Virus record (IMG/VR): IMGVR_UViG_3300042447_000912
Coordinates: 1 to 64,000 of that record
DNA length: 64,000 nucleotides
Reading direction: 5' to 3' (one strand)
DNA from: a virus
In this document: one piece after another, positions 28,113 through 38,261 of the stretch
Layout: every line of letters begins with the position of its first letter
Position numbering within the stretch: the first letter of the stretch is position 1
Made by a program: the position numbers and the translations under genes
The notes under the pieces: model-generated
What the model was told of the DNA's origin: nothing
What the model saw: the letters and a program-made list of their open reading frames with translations, nothing else
The model's database searches: none

Positions 28113-31100
28113 ATGTCTCAATCATATAGAATAAGAACCGAAGTCGGTAAGGATAAGTACGTAAATGTACTATTAGAACAAGATTTCGAACAATTAGAAA
28201 TCCTTTCATTAAAGATTCTTCAAAGTCAAATTTACACTAGATTATGTTCAGATTATGGTGTTGTTGCTGGAAGAATTACCGCTAATTCAGGGTTCGGTTT
28301 ACCAAATTGTAAAGTGTCTATTTTCATCCCTCTATCCAATGAGGATGAAAACAATCCTATTATATCTGATTTATATCCCTATAAACTTTTAAGTGATACT
28401 AATGAAGATGGTTATAGATATAATCTATTACCTTATGTTAAATCACATAGTGGACATAACCCGACTGGTTCTTTTCCTGACAGAATAGATGTACTTACAG
28501 ACCCAAATTTAATAGAAGTTTACGACAAATATTATAAATTTACGGTAAAAACAAATGATAGTGGGGACTTTTTAATATTTGGTGTTCCATTAGGTACTCA
28601 AACAATTCACGTTGATATTGACTTATCTGATATTGGTGAGTTTTCATTATCACCCCAAGATTTAATTAGATTGGGTGTTGCGACCGAATCTCAAGTTGCT
28701 GGTACAGAATTCAGAACATCGACCGACCTAAATACATTACCACAAATAATAACACTTAATAGAACAATTAATGTTGAGCCATTGTGGGGTCAACCTGAAG
28801 TTTGTACTATTGGAATTACAAGAACTGATTTCGATATTACAGAGGAATCAGGTATAGAAATTACGCCAACAGCAATTTTTATGGGTAGTATTTTCTCAAA
28901 TGGTAACGACCAATTTCAAACTCAGAGATGCAGACCAAAATTAAGAAGTGGTGATTTGTGTAACTTAGTTGCAGGCCCTGGTGAAATATTAGCAATTAGA
29001 CAAACAATATTTAATGATGATACAGGAAGACCTGTTTTAGAAACTTTCCCTTTGGAATCAGGAGGTCAAGTTATTGACGATAATGGTGCTTGGTTGGTTG
29101 ACGTACCTATGAATTTAGATTATGTCACAACTAATGAGTTTGGTGAAAGAGTAATTTCTAATGACCCAAAAGTTGGTATTCCGACAAGAGGAAAATATCG
29201 ATTTAAAATTAAATGGAATCAATCACCTACTTTGTCTGAGGACATAAAAAGAGGTTATTTCTTAGTTCCAAATGTTAGAGAATATGGTTGGGAAGTAAAT
29301 GTGGACAAAGACCCCTTAGTTATACAAGATTGGATAACTAACCCATTATCAATACCACCAACTATTGACCCAAACTTTTATCCAAACAATGAATTAGCAA
29401 AAAAATCGTATTCCTTTAGTTTAGATTGGAATGATTATGTTGACCCTCAAACTGCAATTAATTGCGAAGATACATTTTATTTAATGTCTTTTAACAAAGT
29501 TTACACTGTATCACAACTAATTGACCAATATAGAAGGGGATTTTTACCGAATGAATTCGTTGGAATAAAAAATAATTTAGATGATGCGTGTGAAAGTGAT
29601 AACGTAAAGTTTCCAAACAATGATGCAAATTATAGATTTGATTTATTGTATTTGTTAGCACTTGTGGCTATGTTTATTTTTAAACCAATTTTATTTGGTT
29701 TAGTTCCTATAATTCATATTGTTGCTGCTTTGGTTGCAATTTTAGGGTTCGTATTTGGAATTATTGTTGGGGTTATTTTATATATCGTTTTACCAATATG
29801 TTATGTTATTGCGGGAATTGTCGCTTTTTTGAATTGGTTAGGTGCTGGTTTGGAACCTATTGATTGTATTGACCCTGAAGAGATTAATCAAATTATGGAC
29901 GATATGTTCAATTTGTATAAAAAAATATTGAATATAAATTTACCATTGTTAGTTTATCCCAATTGTGAATTGTGTTCTTGTGAACCAGGAGGTGAGTTAA
30001 GTACCCCACCATCAAGTGTTCAATCCTCAGGTAATTATGTCGCAGCAGCCACAGAAACGGGTGGAAATGGTATTTTATCAACATATATGTTACCTACCCA
30101 ATATGATGTCAAAGATGTTGATGTTCAGTTTAGAAGTGGTATACAAGCTTTATTGGCTGGTGCTGCATATACTCGTGATGAACCATCAGGTAAGGCAAGA
30201 GTCCCCCAATTTTCAAGTTTTGGAACAGATACTACTTGTCCTTCTGTAAGTACACCTGAAGACCCAACAAAAATAGTTTTATTTACTAACAACCTCACTT
30301 TAGCGGAAAGAATTAATTTATTTAACGTAAAAGCTAAATATTTCGATGAGAATCAAATAACAAATCCTGGTGGAGGTGTAAACAGAATTAAAGTAACTTT
30401 CAACACACCAAATAATAATCCACTTACAAAATTCCATTTGGATAATATGTTAGTAATTTCTTGTAAAGAAAATACTTTATCAAATTTTCCAGTTGGTCAA
30501 ATTATTACGTTCCAAGACCCGAACTTAAGTTCGGATATAAATATTAATGGTTTTACACAATTAAATCAATATGGAACTGGTGCTGTAACTGGTTCAACAT
30601 ATCGTCAACAACCTATAGAAAATGTACAATTATCATATGCAAATCCAAATGGTAATGGTTCTATCTCAGTGTTAGGGGGTTATGACTTATTTTTCTCAGG
30701 AGACCCACAATTCCATAAGTTTCCTATGGATATTGAGTATTTCCAAGTAATTACAGCTATGACCTATTCAAATTATACTGGTCAATGTCAGTCAGCAAGT
30801 TTAAGTAATAATAAAACATTACCACATCGTACTTTAGGTAATGATACATTGTTAAGAGAGGTAAATGGTGTTTACTCTTATAGTTATTATCCACCATCAC
30901 CACCACATCAACAGTTCCCGCCAGCAAGATTATACAATCCTATGAAATTGTATAAAAAAAATACTGAACAAGTTATTGTTTTTCTTGTAAGAGGTGTTGA
31001 CCCATATTCAACCAGACAACCTTGTGAATATGATTTGAGTAGATTGTTCGGATATGACTTGGATGTTAACGGACTACCACAAGGTAACGTTATAGTTAGA

Positions 31101-33461
31101 GGTAATTATAAACTTAATATACCAATACAAGCATCAAATAATAATAATAATCTAAATGGTCTAAGGGCTGTGAGACATAGTTTTGGGATAACAAGCACAA
31201 CCCAAAATATTTTATCTACGTCAGATATAATAACGGGAATACCACTATACTATAATTCTTTTAATTTTGAATTGTCCACAAGTGGTTTGGCTAAATTTAG
31301 TAGTTTTACTTCTGATATGCCAAGTTATTATTCTAGTTTGGACTCATCTGTTCCTGCAAGTTTTAGACCAAACGATGTACCATCAACAAGTCAAATTAGT
31401 TTAAGTAGATTTGCTGAAACACCTTCAGTGTTTTACAACAACTCAGAAGTTTTGAGGGTGAAAAGTCATGCGGCAACCATTAATCAATTCGCAAACCCAA
31501 CCTTACCATTTCAAGGGGGTAATTCACCATATTATTGGGGGTTTTCTGTTGAAATTGATTCATTTTTAGGTACATTTCCTGCTGGTTCAAACACATCAGG
31601 CTGTAATCGTGATTATTTTGGGGCATTACCTAATGATTATCTTTATGATACGAGAGGATACTATGTTAATGAAATTATAGATGGTGGTTCTTTGATGGGA
31701 CAAGAAAAATCTCGTATTACAAGTGCAGTATTTGATTTTTATGCTGATGGTTGGTACTTTGCCCCAAGATACAACAATACGTATAATTTCCAAGCGGCAA
31801 CAACACCTACGAATGCAAGAAAAATAATAATGCGTTCAGATAGATTACCAACTTCATCAACCGTTACTGATGTACAAGGAAATAGCTTACCATTACAAAG
31901 TAATCTAATCTTTAGTTTGTTCAGATTAAGTGATAGTGGTTTAACTCAAGGAACTACTGGTACAGCATCATTCATTGGTGGAGGAGCTGACCCATCAAAT
32001 TTAGATTTAGTTACCTCTGAGTCAGTTCCCAATCCTGTTTTTGAATCATTTACTTGTGAGAATGCAGTACCATTATTTTGTTATACTGTAGGTACGAACA
32101 ACGAAATTTCAATAAAACCTGATGATAACATTTGTTACACAAATGGTGTGACTGGAAAAAAAATAATGAAAAACGGATGTTATCAACTTATTTCAGAAAT
32201 CTTGTTATCACTACCTGCTGACCTTTTAATTGTTAATGAATGGACATCAAGGTTATTAGTTAATTTCGGTGCTTGTAGAAATGTGTGGTCTCATTTATTC
32301 GTTAATAATTGGATTAATGGTTCTTTGTATGCGTTTGCATTTAAAAATGACAGAATTTTTGATGCTAATAATGTACCACGTAGTCAATATTGTCGTAGGA
32401 CATTATATCTACACCCAACAAACAATTTTTATTATAGAAGTAGTCCATACGTAACTGGAACAACGACTGGATTTATTGGTGCACCACCAAGTACTTTCAA
32501 CATATTACCTTTCGTACCTGGTATCCCTTTCGGTGGGAATGATAGGAACTTGAAGTTCCCAACAACTATGTTAGATTTAGGTCCTAGGTCTCAATTTTTA
32601 CAAGAACTTGTTTTTTCTGATGAATTTGATGGTTATGTTGTTAACAGAATGGATGATTCATCTTATTCTGATGTAAGTGAGATATTAAATCTACTTATAA
32701 TAAGTAGATTAACAAATCTAAGTTTTATTGGTATATTATTGAGTGCTGCAGGTGGAACTATATTTGAATTCTTCTTAAATAATAGAGATTTATTTAAAAA
32801 CCTTGTTGATGCTGATTATGCCCAAATGATATCTATAAGTTCCGAATTAGGAATTTCAGCTTTCGAACCTGCAAATTATCCTACTGACCCAAATGGACAA
32901 GACCCTATTTATATCAATAGCCCGTTTGCTAGTGATGTTGTAATGGGAATATTTTGGTCAAGTGATACACAAGTTAGAGATTATATATCACCAAAAAGAA
33001 ATATAATCAACACCAATGCTAATTTAGGTTCAATTTGTGGGTTTTCAAATATACCTGTGTTCTCGCAAGAAGTTCCATTCTATCAATGGCAAATACAACC
33101 AAACGCAGATGGTGGTGCTGCTGAGAGTATTTTTGGGTCTCAAGGAAACAATTGGTTTACTAACCCCATTAATAGTAATGGTACTTTTTTTAGTTCAAAC
33201 TATCAATCAATGGACAGATTACAACAAACTTCTAGATATTTTAGATATGATAGTAATACTAAAGGTACTGGTTATATTTTTGCTACAGACCAAAATGGTG
33301 ATGAAGATGGTAATAGACAATTATGGTCACACAATAATCCTGACGACAACAACATCACTATTGGTGCACCATTCCACTTCTATTTTGGTCTGAAAAAAGG
33401 AAAAACTTCTTTTGATAGATTTAGAAGAAAATGGATAAAATTTGATACAATAACTGATTAA
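28113..33461 (+). CDS. giant baseplate wedge-region protein with hydrophobic membrane-like segment (gp7 position)
   Basis: This 1782-aa protein follows gp6, where T4 has gp7 (1032 aa), but no gp7 motif is certain. Residues about 45-190 look like a carboxypeptidase-regulatory/CNA-B-like beta domain (YGVVAGRITANSGFGLPNCK, then TNDSGDFLIFGVPLGTQT). Residues about 510-580 are strikingly hydrophobic, enough for two or three membrane helices (for example IVAALVAILGFVFGIIVGVI). A Cys-rich stretch CELCSCEPGG follows near 625. The remaining about 1100 residues are Asn/Ser/Tyr/Pro-rich beta structural sequence. The next start codon overlaps its stop (TAATG). A structural role is likely; membrane insertion during infection is inference. 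Confidence 0.6.
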   Translation: MSQSYRIRTEVGKDKYVNVLLEQDFEQLEILSLKILQSQIYTRLCSDYGVVAGRITANSGFGLPNCKVSIFIPLSNEDENNPIISDLYPYKLLSDTNEDGYRYNLLPYVKSHSGHNPTGSFPDRIDVLTDPNLIEVYDKYYKFTVKTNDSGDFLIFGVPLGTQTIHVDIDLSDIGEFSLSPQDLIRLGVATESQVAGTEFRTSTDLNTLPQIITLNRTINVEPLWGQPEVCTIGITRTDFDITEESGIEITPTAIFMGSIFSNGNDQFQTQRCRPKLRSGDLCNLVAGPGEILAIRQTIFNDDTGRPVLETFPLESGGQVIDDNGAWLVDVPMNLDYVTTNEFGERVISNDPKVGIPTRGKYRFKIKWNQSPTLSEDIKRGYFLVPNVREYGWEVNVDKDPLVIQDWITNPLSIPPTIDPNFYPNNELAKKSYSFSLDWNDYVDPQTAINCEDTFYLMSFNKVYTVSQLIDQYRRGFLPNEFVGIKNNLDDACESDNVKFPNNDANYRFDLLYLLALVAMFIFKPILFGLVPIIHIVAALVAILGFVFGIIVGVILYIVLPICYVIAGIVAFLNWLGAGLEPIDCIDPEEINQIMDDMFNLYKKILNINLPLLVYPNCELCSCEPGGELSTPPSSVQSSGNYVAAATETGGNGILSTYMLPTQYDVKDVDVQFRSGIQALLAGAAYTRDEPSGKARVPQFSSFGTDTTCPSVSTPEDPTKIVLFTNNLTLAERINLFNVKAKYFDENQITNPGGGVNRIKVTFNTPNNNPLTKFHLDNMLVISCKENTLSNFPVGQIITFQDPNLSSDININGFTQLNQYGTGAVTGSTYRQQPIENVQLSYANPNGNGSISVLGGYDLFFSGDPQFHKFPMDIEYFQVITAMTYSNYTGQCQSASLSNNKTLPHRTLGNDTLLREVNGVYSYSYYPPSPPHQQFPPARLYNPMKLYKKNTEQVIVFLVRGVDPYSTRQPCEYDLSRLFGYDLDVNGLPQGNVIVRGNYKLNIPIQASNNNNNLNGLRAVRHSFGITSTTQNILSTSDIITGIPLYYNSFNFELSTSGLAKFSSFTSDMPSYYSSLDSSVPASFRPNDVPSTSQISLSRFAETPSVFYNNSEVLRVKSHAATINQFANPTLPFQGGNSPYYWGFSVEIDSFLGTFPAGSNTSGCNRDYFGALPNDYLYDTRGYYVNEIIDGGSLMGQEKSRITSAVFDFYADGWYFAPRYNNTYNFQAATTPTNARKIIMRSDRLPTSSTVTDVQGNSLPLQSNLIFSLFRLSDSGLTQGTTGTASFIGGGADPSNLDLVTSESVPNPVFESFTCENAVPLFCYTVGTNNEISIKPDDNICYTNGVTGKKIMKNGCYQLISEILLSLPADLLIVNEWTSRLLVNFGACRNVWSHLFVNNWINGSLYAFAFKNDRIFDANNVPRSQYCRRTLYLHPTNNFYYRSSPYVTGTTTGFIGAPPSTFNILPFVPGIPFGGNDRNLKFPTTMLDLGPRSQFLQELVFSDEFDGYVVNRMDDSSYSDVSEILNLLIISRLTNLSFIGILLSAAGGTIFEFFLNNRDLFKNLVDADYAQMISISSELGISAFEPANYPTDPNGQDPIYINSPFASDVVMGIFWSSDTQVRDYISPKRNIINTNANLGSICGFSNIPVFSQEVPFYQWQIQPNADGGAAESIFGSQGNNWFTNPINSNGTFFSSNYQSMDRLQQTSRYFRYDSNTKGTGYIFATDQNGDEDGNRQLWSHNNPDDNNITIGAPFHFYFGLKKGKTSFDRFRRKWIKFDTITD

Positions 33462-35281
33462 TGGGAAATATTAACTATACAAGAGTTGTTTTGGGGTCTT
33501 TGAGGTATAAGTCAGCGCCAAATACTGATTTATCCTTTCAGATTCCATTTAAGAGTACTCAACGTGAGTTGATAGAGTACGATAGGAGTGCTGATATAAA
33601 TTTACAACAAGTATTCCAAGATGAAAGGGAAGCTTCAAATTTGTTCAGACCATCTTGTAAATTTAATGTAGTATTCAAAAATGCTTACACAGGTACAACC
33701 AATTACAGACCTTTCGAACGAAACTTGTATTACACCAATGCTGAAGAAGTTATAAGTTCTAGATGTGTATATAATAATAATAGTTCACCTTTACCTTGGG
33801 GTGGTTTTCCACTATATAATGAATTTGATTTTATACGAAACGATTACAATGTTTCAGGTTACACAACATCACCAAATAATCATATAAATTTTGTAGCAAG
33901 TAGTGCAAGTACGTATAATTGGAATTTCTTTTTATCGTATGGGTATGATAATGATTATACCAAGGAACACACTGCAACCTTTTTGATACCTGATGATATA
34001 AATCCTTACTATGAGACAGTTAATTGGGTAGTAGGTGATGGTATCCCCTTCGTATTGACAAAAGGAACTTTCAATGGTAGAAATGTTTTAAGATTTAGAT
34101 GTCCAATAAAACATGGTATGGATGTGGGTGAATATGTTCAACTAAGTTCAAATTTTACTTACGATAATAGTAGATTATTTCAAGTTTATAGTTTGGGGGA
34201 TTATAGTTATGGTTCTGAAGAGTATATTTTTAATTTGGTTGATTATGGATACACCGGAACAACATTCAGTGTTGGACTAAAAGGAACTGCTAAAAGAGTT
34301 TTAAATCCAAATAACGTCACTGATACAATCTCAGAGTATTATGTTAGAAAACACAAAATAGTTACAAATGTTAATGATGCTTTATTAGTTAAAACTGGTT
34401 TTGAAGAAAATAGTTACAACAATGTAAAGAAGTATGAAAGTAGTGGTTTTACCCCTGATGGCCAGGCAAGAGTTTCTGTTAAGGAGGGAGGTCAAGCATA
34501 TTCATTAACCTTCAATAAAAAAATAGATATTGGTTCTTTATTAGACAATCAACGAAGACCATTAACAGAATTATTTTTTACGGTAATTTGGAAGGGATAT
34601 TTTGGATGGACTTTGGGCATGCCTAAAATTTCACCCCAAACTGGTTTCTACGGATTAAAACAAGGATGGGAATTCAATTTACCCTTAGATACAACAACTA
34701 ATCAACCTAGTCCTTGGTGGCAAAATTCAGAATCTAGGTCTGAAACAAATTTTCCGATTGGAACATATACAACAACTCAAACTTCACAACCTCAGTATGG
34801 ATTTACATATGTTGAAACTCTAAATGAGGGGGATGAGATGGATGGTGAGATATGTGAGTGGAATAATTTTGCCCAAACTGAAAGAATGATTGTAGACATA
34901 TATCATAAAATACGATTTAATCCTTTTGTTTTTGCAACTAACTCAAACACGATAGATAACCTCAATTCTAGAGGTTATTATTATAAACCATTTTATAGTT
35001 TACCAATACGTGTTTTTTCTGATTATATTGAGGATGGTAATTTTAACACAATAGTTGGTGTACCCGATTACGCATATTTCTCAACATCACAAAATACCTT
35101 TAGATGGAGGGATTTATATCCATATGGCTTTGTTGACTCAACTGGATTGGGTTATGATTATCCATTTTTAAATGGTGTTCATTATCCTTATGACAATTAT
35201 ACTTTTAGAATAATACCTGAAGGAACTAATTATACAGAACAAACTATAATAACTCAACCAACAATAGATAATTGTGAATAA
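33461..35281 (+). CDS. baseplate/tail structural protein, unknown family (gp8 position)
   Basis: The 606-aa protein is rich in Tyr, Phe, Asn and Gly with little helix, typical of virion beta proteins. The N-terminus is NYTRVVLGSLRYKSAPNTDL. A block at about 350-400 (SLTFNKKIDIGSLLDNQRRP, LFFTVIWKGYFGW) and a later ERMIVDIYHKIRFNPF look like conserved core segments. No T4 family can be named by eye; the place after the gp6 and gp7-position genes would fit gp8 (334 aa). Start and stop are coupled on both sides: TAATG at 33459-33463, and an 8-nt overlap with the next gene. Confidence 0.55.
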   Translation: MGNINYTRVVLGSLRYKSAPNTDLSFQIPFKSTQRELIEYDRSADINLQQVFQDEREASNLFRPSCKFNVVFKNAYTGTTNYRPFERNLYYTNAEEVISSRCVYNNNSSPLPWGGFPLYNEFDFIRNDYNVSGYTTSPNNHINFVASSASTYNWNFFLSYGYDNDYTKEHTATFLIPDDINPYYETVNWVVGDGIPFVLTKGTFNGRNVLRFRCPIKHGMDVGEYVQLSSNFTYDNSRLFQVYSLGDYSYGSEEYIFNLVDYGYTGTTFSVGLKGTAKRVLNPNNVTDTISEYYVRKHKIVTNVNDALLVKTGFEENSYNNVKKYESSGFTPDGQARVSVKEGGQAYSLTFNKKIDIGSLLDNQRRPLTELFFTVIWKGYFGWTLGMPKISPQTGFYGLKQGWEFNLPLDTTTNQPSPWWQNSESRSETNFPIGTYTTTQTSQPQYGFTYVETLNEGDEMDGEICEWNNFAQTERMIVDIYHKIRFNPFVFATNSNTIDNLNSRGYYYKPFYSLPIRVFSDYIEDGNFNTIVGVPDYAYFSTSQNTFRWRDLYPYGFVDSTGLGYDYPFLNGVHYPYDNYTFRIIPEGTNYTEQTIITQPTIDNCE

Positions 35282-36119
35282 CAACAGATATTATATAACA
35301 TTACCAGTAACCTCACAAGAGATAAACATACCAATAGAAATTACAGAAGATTTCTTAGGAAGGTCTGATAGTATTGAACTTTATGAAGATGAGGTTTTGG
35401 GTCAAGTTATTGGTATTCCATTTGATTTTGAAGTTGGTAGATATTCACATAATGAATATTCACCAACAAACACACAAACATCAGTTAACTACGAATTCTA
35501 CTTTTATAGTGGAAATCCTAACACTTTGAGTGCAACAACATGCCCTTTATCAAGTTCACCTGATTTAACACTTTGGGGGAATAATTATTTGGCTGAAGGT
35601 TTCAATTCAAAAGAATTGTATTACTTTGCTAACTCTTTTGCAAATTCGTTTTTCAAACTTGATTTTTACGATAGACCTGACGAAAAAAACCAAACTAATT
35701 ATTTTACCGTAATAATACCAACTCAACAAGGTTTTACGACAACAGCGTCAATTTCACCTTACATAGCACCAGTACAAGTTAAAATACCAAAGTATAAATT
35801 GGATTTTGTTGGTGACAAAGAGGGTTTCTTTTTTTATTGGTTAAATGTACCACAATTTTTGACATTAGATACTTTTTATATGTCAATGAAATTTTTTGAT
35901 GCAAAGTTGGGTGTTTTTGTAAGAATGATGAATGAACCTCAATGTCGATTACCAAACAAATACCAATTTGATTCAAGTATATATTTTTATAATAAAGTGA
36001 AACTGAATTACGATACAAAAAAATATGAAATTTTTGATGGTAAAAATCATAATAATAGAATAGGTACAACGACAAATCCTATGAAGTGGTACGAATATGT
36101 TAATCCACCAAATTTATAA
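35274..36119 (+). CDS. structural protein of unknown family
   Basis: The 281-aa product starts at a GTG (35274) that overlaps the preceding gene by 8 nt; no in-frame ATG lies nearby, so GTG is the most likely start. The protein is beta-rich and aromatic-rich (FEVGRYSHNEYSPTNTQTSV, FFYWLNVPQFLTLDTFYMSM). The last 90 residues hold Phe/Tyr/Lys-rich strands ending in PMKWYEYVNPPN. No motif is recognised. The gene chain without gaps from 28113 to 37297 suggests one structural transcript and related assembly partners. Confidence 0.55.
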   Translation: MNNNRYYITLPVTSQEINIPIEITEDFLGRSDSIELYEDEVLGQVIGIPFDFEVGRYSHNEYSPTNTQTSVNYEFYFYSGNPNTLSATTCPLSSSPDLTLWGNNYLAEGFNSKELYYFANSFANSFFKLDFYDRPDEKNQTNYFTVIIPTQQGFTTTASISPYIAPVQVKIPKYKLDFVGDKEGFFFYWLNVPQFLTLDTFYMSMKFFDAKLGVFVRMMNEPQCRLPNKYQFDSSIYFYNKVKLNYDTKKYEIFDGKNHNNRIGTTTNPMKWYEYVNPPNL

Positions 36120-37297
36120 TGGAAAGTACAATTTATAACATAAGAATTTCACCTGAAAATATATCCAACGATTTATTTATTGTTCCGTATTTCGGAGGAT
36201 TTTCCCCACAAATTAGTGGAGACCCTTGTTGTGTTACGACTTTTTCAACAACACAAAAATATGAAGGATTTACGTATGTTTACTCCTCTATGACAAATGT
36301 TTTATCAGGCGGTACTAATGGGACTTCTTTATTAACAGGACTAACATTACCTATTTTATTTACACAATCAGCTGTAGATTTCGGATATTATTCAGTATTT
36401 GATGGAATGATATTACAACAAGATGTAATGACTAATTTTGTCTTTACAGGCTCAACCATATTCCCAAACAATTTTACAGTAATTCTTTACAATACATCAG
36501 AAATAGAACTAAAAAAATACTTGAGTTTTTCGAACTATCAAATTAGTTGGGGCGATGGTTCAACAACAACTATTGGACCTTATACTTCAACACCTTATAC
36601 TCACACATATAGTTCTGCTGGAGAATATACAATAACTATGTCGGGTATGAGTCCTTGGGGTTATAACACAATTCAAAAAACACTAACAATACCATTCTCT
36701 TCAACTACGATTAACAATCCAAATGGTACTGCGTATTTTACCCCACTTGGTGGAAGTTGGTCAGGAAGTGCTTTGAATTACAATTTTATTTATAGTGGTG
36801 ATTCAGATTGTGAAACAACAATAGAAGGATTCAATACATTTTTGGGTAACTCAGATTTAATCATATCAGGTTATAGTAAATCAGGACTTAATGATTTGGA
36901 AGTTTATGGTTCAATTAATAACCCTAATTTTTATTTAGGAAAATATAAAATCGGATGGCAAGTTACAGGTAGTTCCAATGTTGTTGGTACTTTTTGGGGA
37001 CCGAATCCAAATGGTTATACAGCATATACTATTAATGGTGTTGATTACTATGACTATCCTGATGGTACGACTTTATTCATCGTTAGTGGTGTGTCTGAGG
37101 TTGATTATGTTTGTTCTGCTATAACTAAAAATGAAGCACTACTCAATGTTATTGATGAACCTGCAATACAAACAAATGTTTTTGTTGAAAGGGGTAAGAA
37201 TTCGGGTATTGAAACGATGATAAGATTGGGGGAGGTTGATAATCTTGGGGATTTAGATAATTATGGCTACGGATTTTTTAAAGTTACAAAGTTGTAA
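36119..37297 (+). CDS. PKD-domain virion protein
   Basis: The 392-aa protein contains a PKD/Ig-like domain at about 120-200, with the hallmark ISWGDGSTTTIGPY then YTHTYSSAGEYTITMSG. PKD domains are surface beta-sandwiches for protein-protein or carbohydrate contact, common in phage tail proteins. Before it lies a beta domain (FIVPYFGGFSPQISGDPCCV); after it an unrecognised domain and a C-terminal region with GIETMIRLGEVDNLGDLDNY. It starts at TAATG overlapping the previous stop. The gene's end overlaps a hairpin followed by a late-type promoter. Confidence 0.65.
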   Translation: MESTIYNIRISPENISNDLFIVPYFGGFSPQISGDPCCVTTFSTTQKYEGFTYVYSSMTNVLSGGTNGTSLLTGLTLPILFTQSAVDFGYYSVFDGMILQQDVMTNFVFTGSTIFPNNFTVILYNTSEIELKKYLSFSNYQISWGDGSTTTIGPYTSTPYTHTYSSAGEYTITMSGMSPWGYNTIQKTLTIPFSSTTINNPNGTAYFTPLGGSWSGSALNYNFIYSGDSDCETTIEGFNTFLGNSDLIISGYSKSGLNDLEVYGSINNPNFYLGKYKIGWQVTGSSNVVGTFWGPNPNGYTAYTINGVDYYDYPDGTTLFIVSGVSEVDYVCSAITKNEALLNVIDEPAIQTNVFVERGKNSGIETMIRLGEVDNLGDLDNYGYGFFKVTKL

Positions 37298-37301
37298 CTT
37301 T
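37280..37301 (+). terminator. terminator-like hairpin at the end of the PKD gene
   Basis: AAAGTTACAA (37280-37289) / TTGTAACTTT (37292-37301), 10 bp with a 2-nt loop, including the stop codon. The TATTTATT motif follows at once. Confidence 0.5.
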
Positions 37302-37303
37302 AA

Positions 37304-37311
37304 TATTTATT
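37304..37311 (+). promoter_or_regulatory. putative late promoter TATTTATT
   Basis: It starts 49 nt before the ATG at 37353, the longest leader of the set, directly after the hairpin closing the PKD gene. Confidence 0.45.
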
Positions 37312-37352
37312 AATAGGTTAGTCAATATAAACTTAGAATAAAAGAATAATAA

Positions 37353-38261
37353 ATGGCACTCGCAAGTTATGGTACTATAAGACCATCAGATGTTTCACCA
37401 GAAGACGTTGAGATAATTTTACATTATACCCCATCAAGGGATGATACAGCTAATTTTGTATTGACTAAATTAGATTCAGTTTCATTATTGAGACCATACT
37501 TTAACAATAGTAGTACTGGTGGTAATGCTAACATAGAAATATTAGGTGGTTTATATAATTTAAAATTACCTGCTGACCAATTTAATGCAATAGGAATTTA
37601 CACAATTTATTTAAGACCAACTCAAATAAGAACTAAAATATTAGATTGTGGTGTGTTATCAGCATTACCTAATGTTAGAGGTATAATAATTGATTTGAAT
37701 CAAGTACCAAATCAATATAGAAACAAGTTTACAAATCAAGGTTTAGTTGGTTTCAGAATTGAATATCTTAACACAGATGGTTCAAAAATACCTAACTTTT
37801 TTAGAGTAATTACATCTTCATTTTTCTGTGAACCTGTAATTCAAAATCTAACGAACACTTCGCAAAAAGCGATAAGATACAGATATACTGATAGTAATAG
37901 TGGATTATTGTTTTGTACATTGTCACCATCATCAGCACCAACTAATAAACCGAATGCAATACCATACATTGGTCAACCTGACCAAGATATCATAATAACT
38001 AATACTTTCTTCAATCCAATAACCCTTGATATTGAAGTTGCTGAACACGATTTCTCAACGTTGGCTATTGCACTTTATGGTAATCAAACCAAATCTATTG
38101 ATGATGGTATCTACACTTACTACGATAGTCAAAATAACATATACAGACAATATAACCTATACGAAATCAGAGACCAGTTTAATGAGCTTCTATTTGAGGT
38201 AAGACAAGACAGAGGTAATAATATAGATTTCAGTAAAAACTTCACTAACATCACTTCGTAA
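37353..38261 (+). CDS. structural protein of unknown family
   Basis: The 302-aa protein begins MALASYGTIRPSDVSPEDVE, with a helix-poor, beta-rich body (GIYTIYLRPTQIRTKILDCG, later NLTNTSQKAIRYRYTDSNSG) and a helical end (YNLYEIRDQFNELLFEVRQD). No signal peptide or membrane segment. It sits directly before the 1125-aa tail protein with a TAATG overlap and has its own late-type motif, so it is probably a virion protein that partners the next gene product, for example as adaptor between baseplate and fibres. That role is inferred from position only. Confidence 0.55.
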   Translation: MALASYGTIRPSDVSPEDVEIILHYTPSRDDTANFVLTKLDSVSLLRPYFNNSSTGGNANIEILGGLYNLKLPADQFNAIGIYTIYLRPTQIRTKILDCGVLSALPNVRGIIIDLNQVPNQYRNKFTNQGLVGFRIEYLNTDGSKIPNFFRVITSSFFCEPVIQNLTNTSQKAIRYRYTDSNSGLLFCTLSPSSAPTNKPNAIPYIGQPDQDIIITNTFFNPITLDIEVAEHDFSTLAIALYGNQTKSIDDGIYTYYDSQNNIYRQYNLYEIRDQFNELLFEVRQDRGNNIDFSKNFTNITS

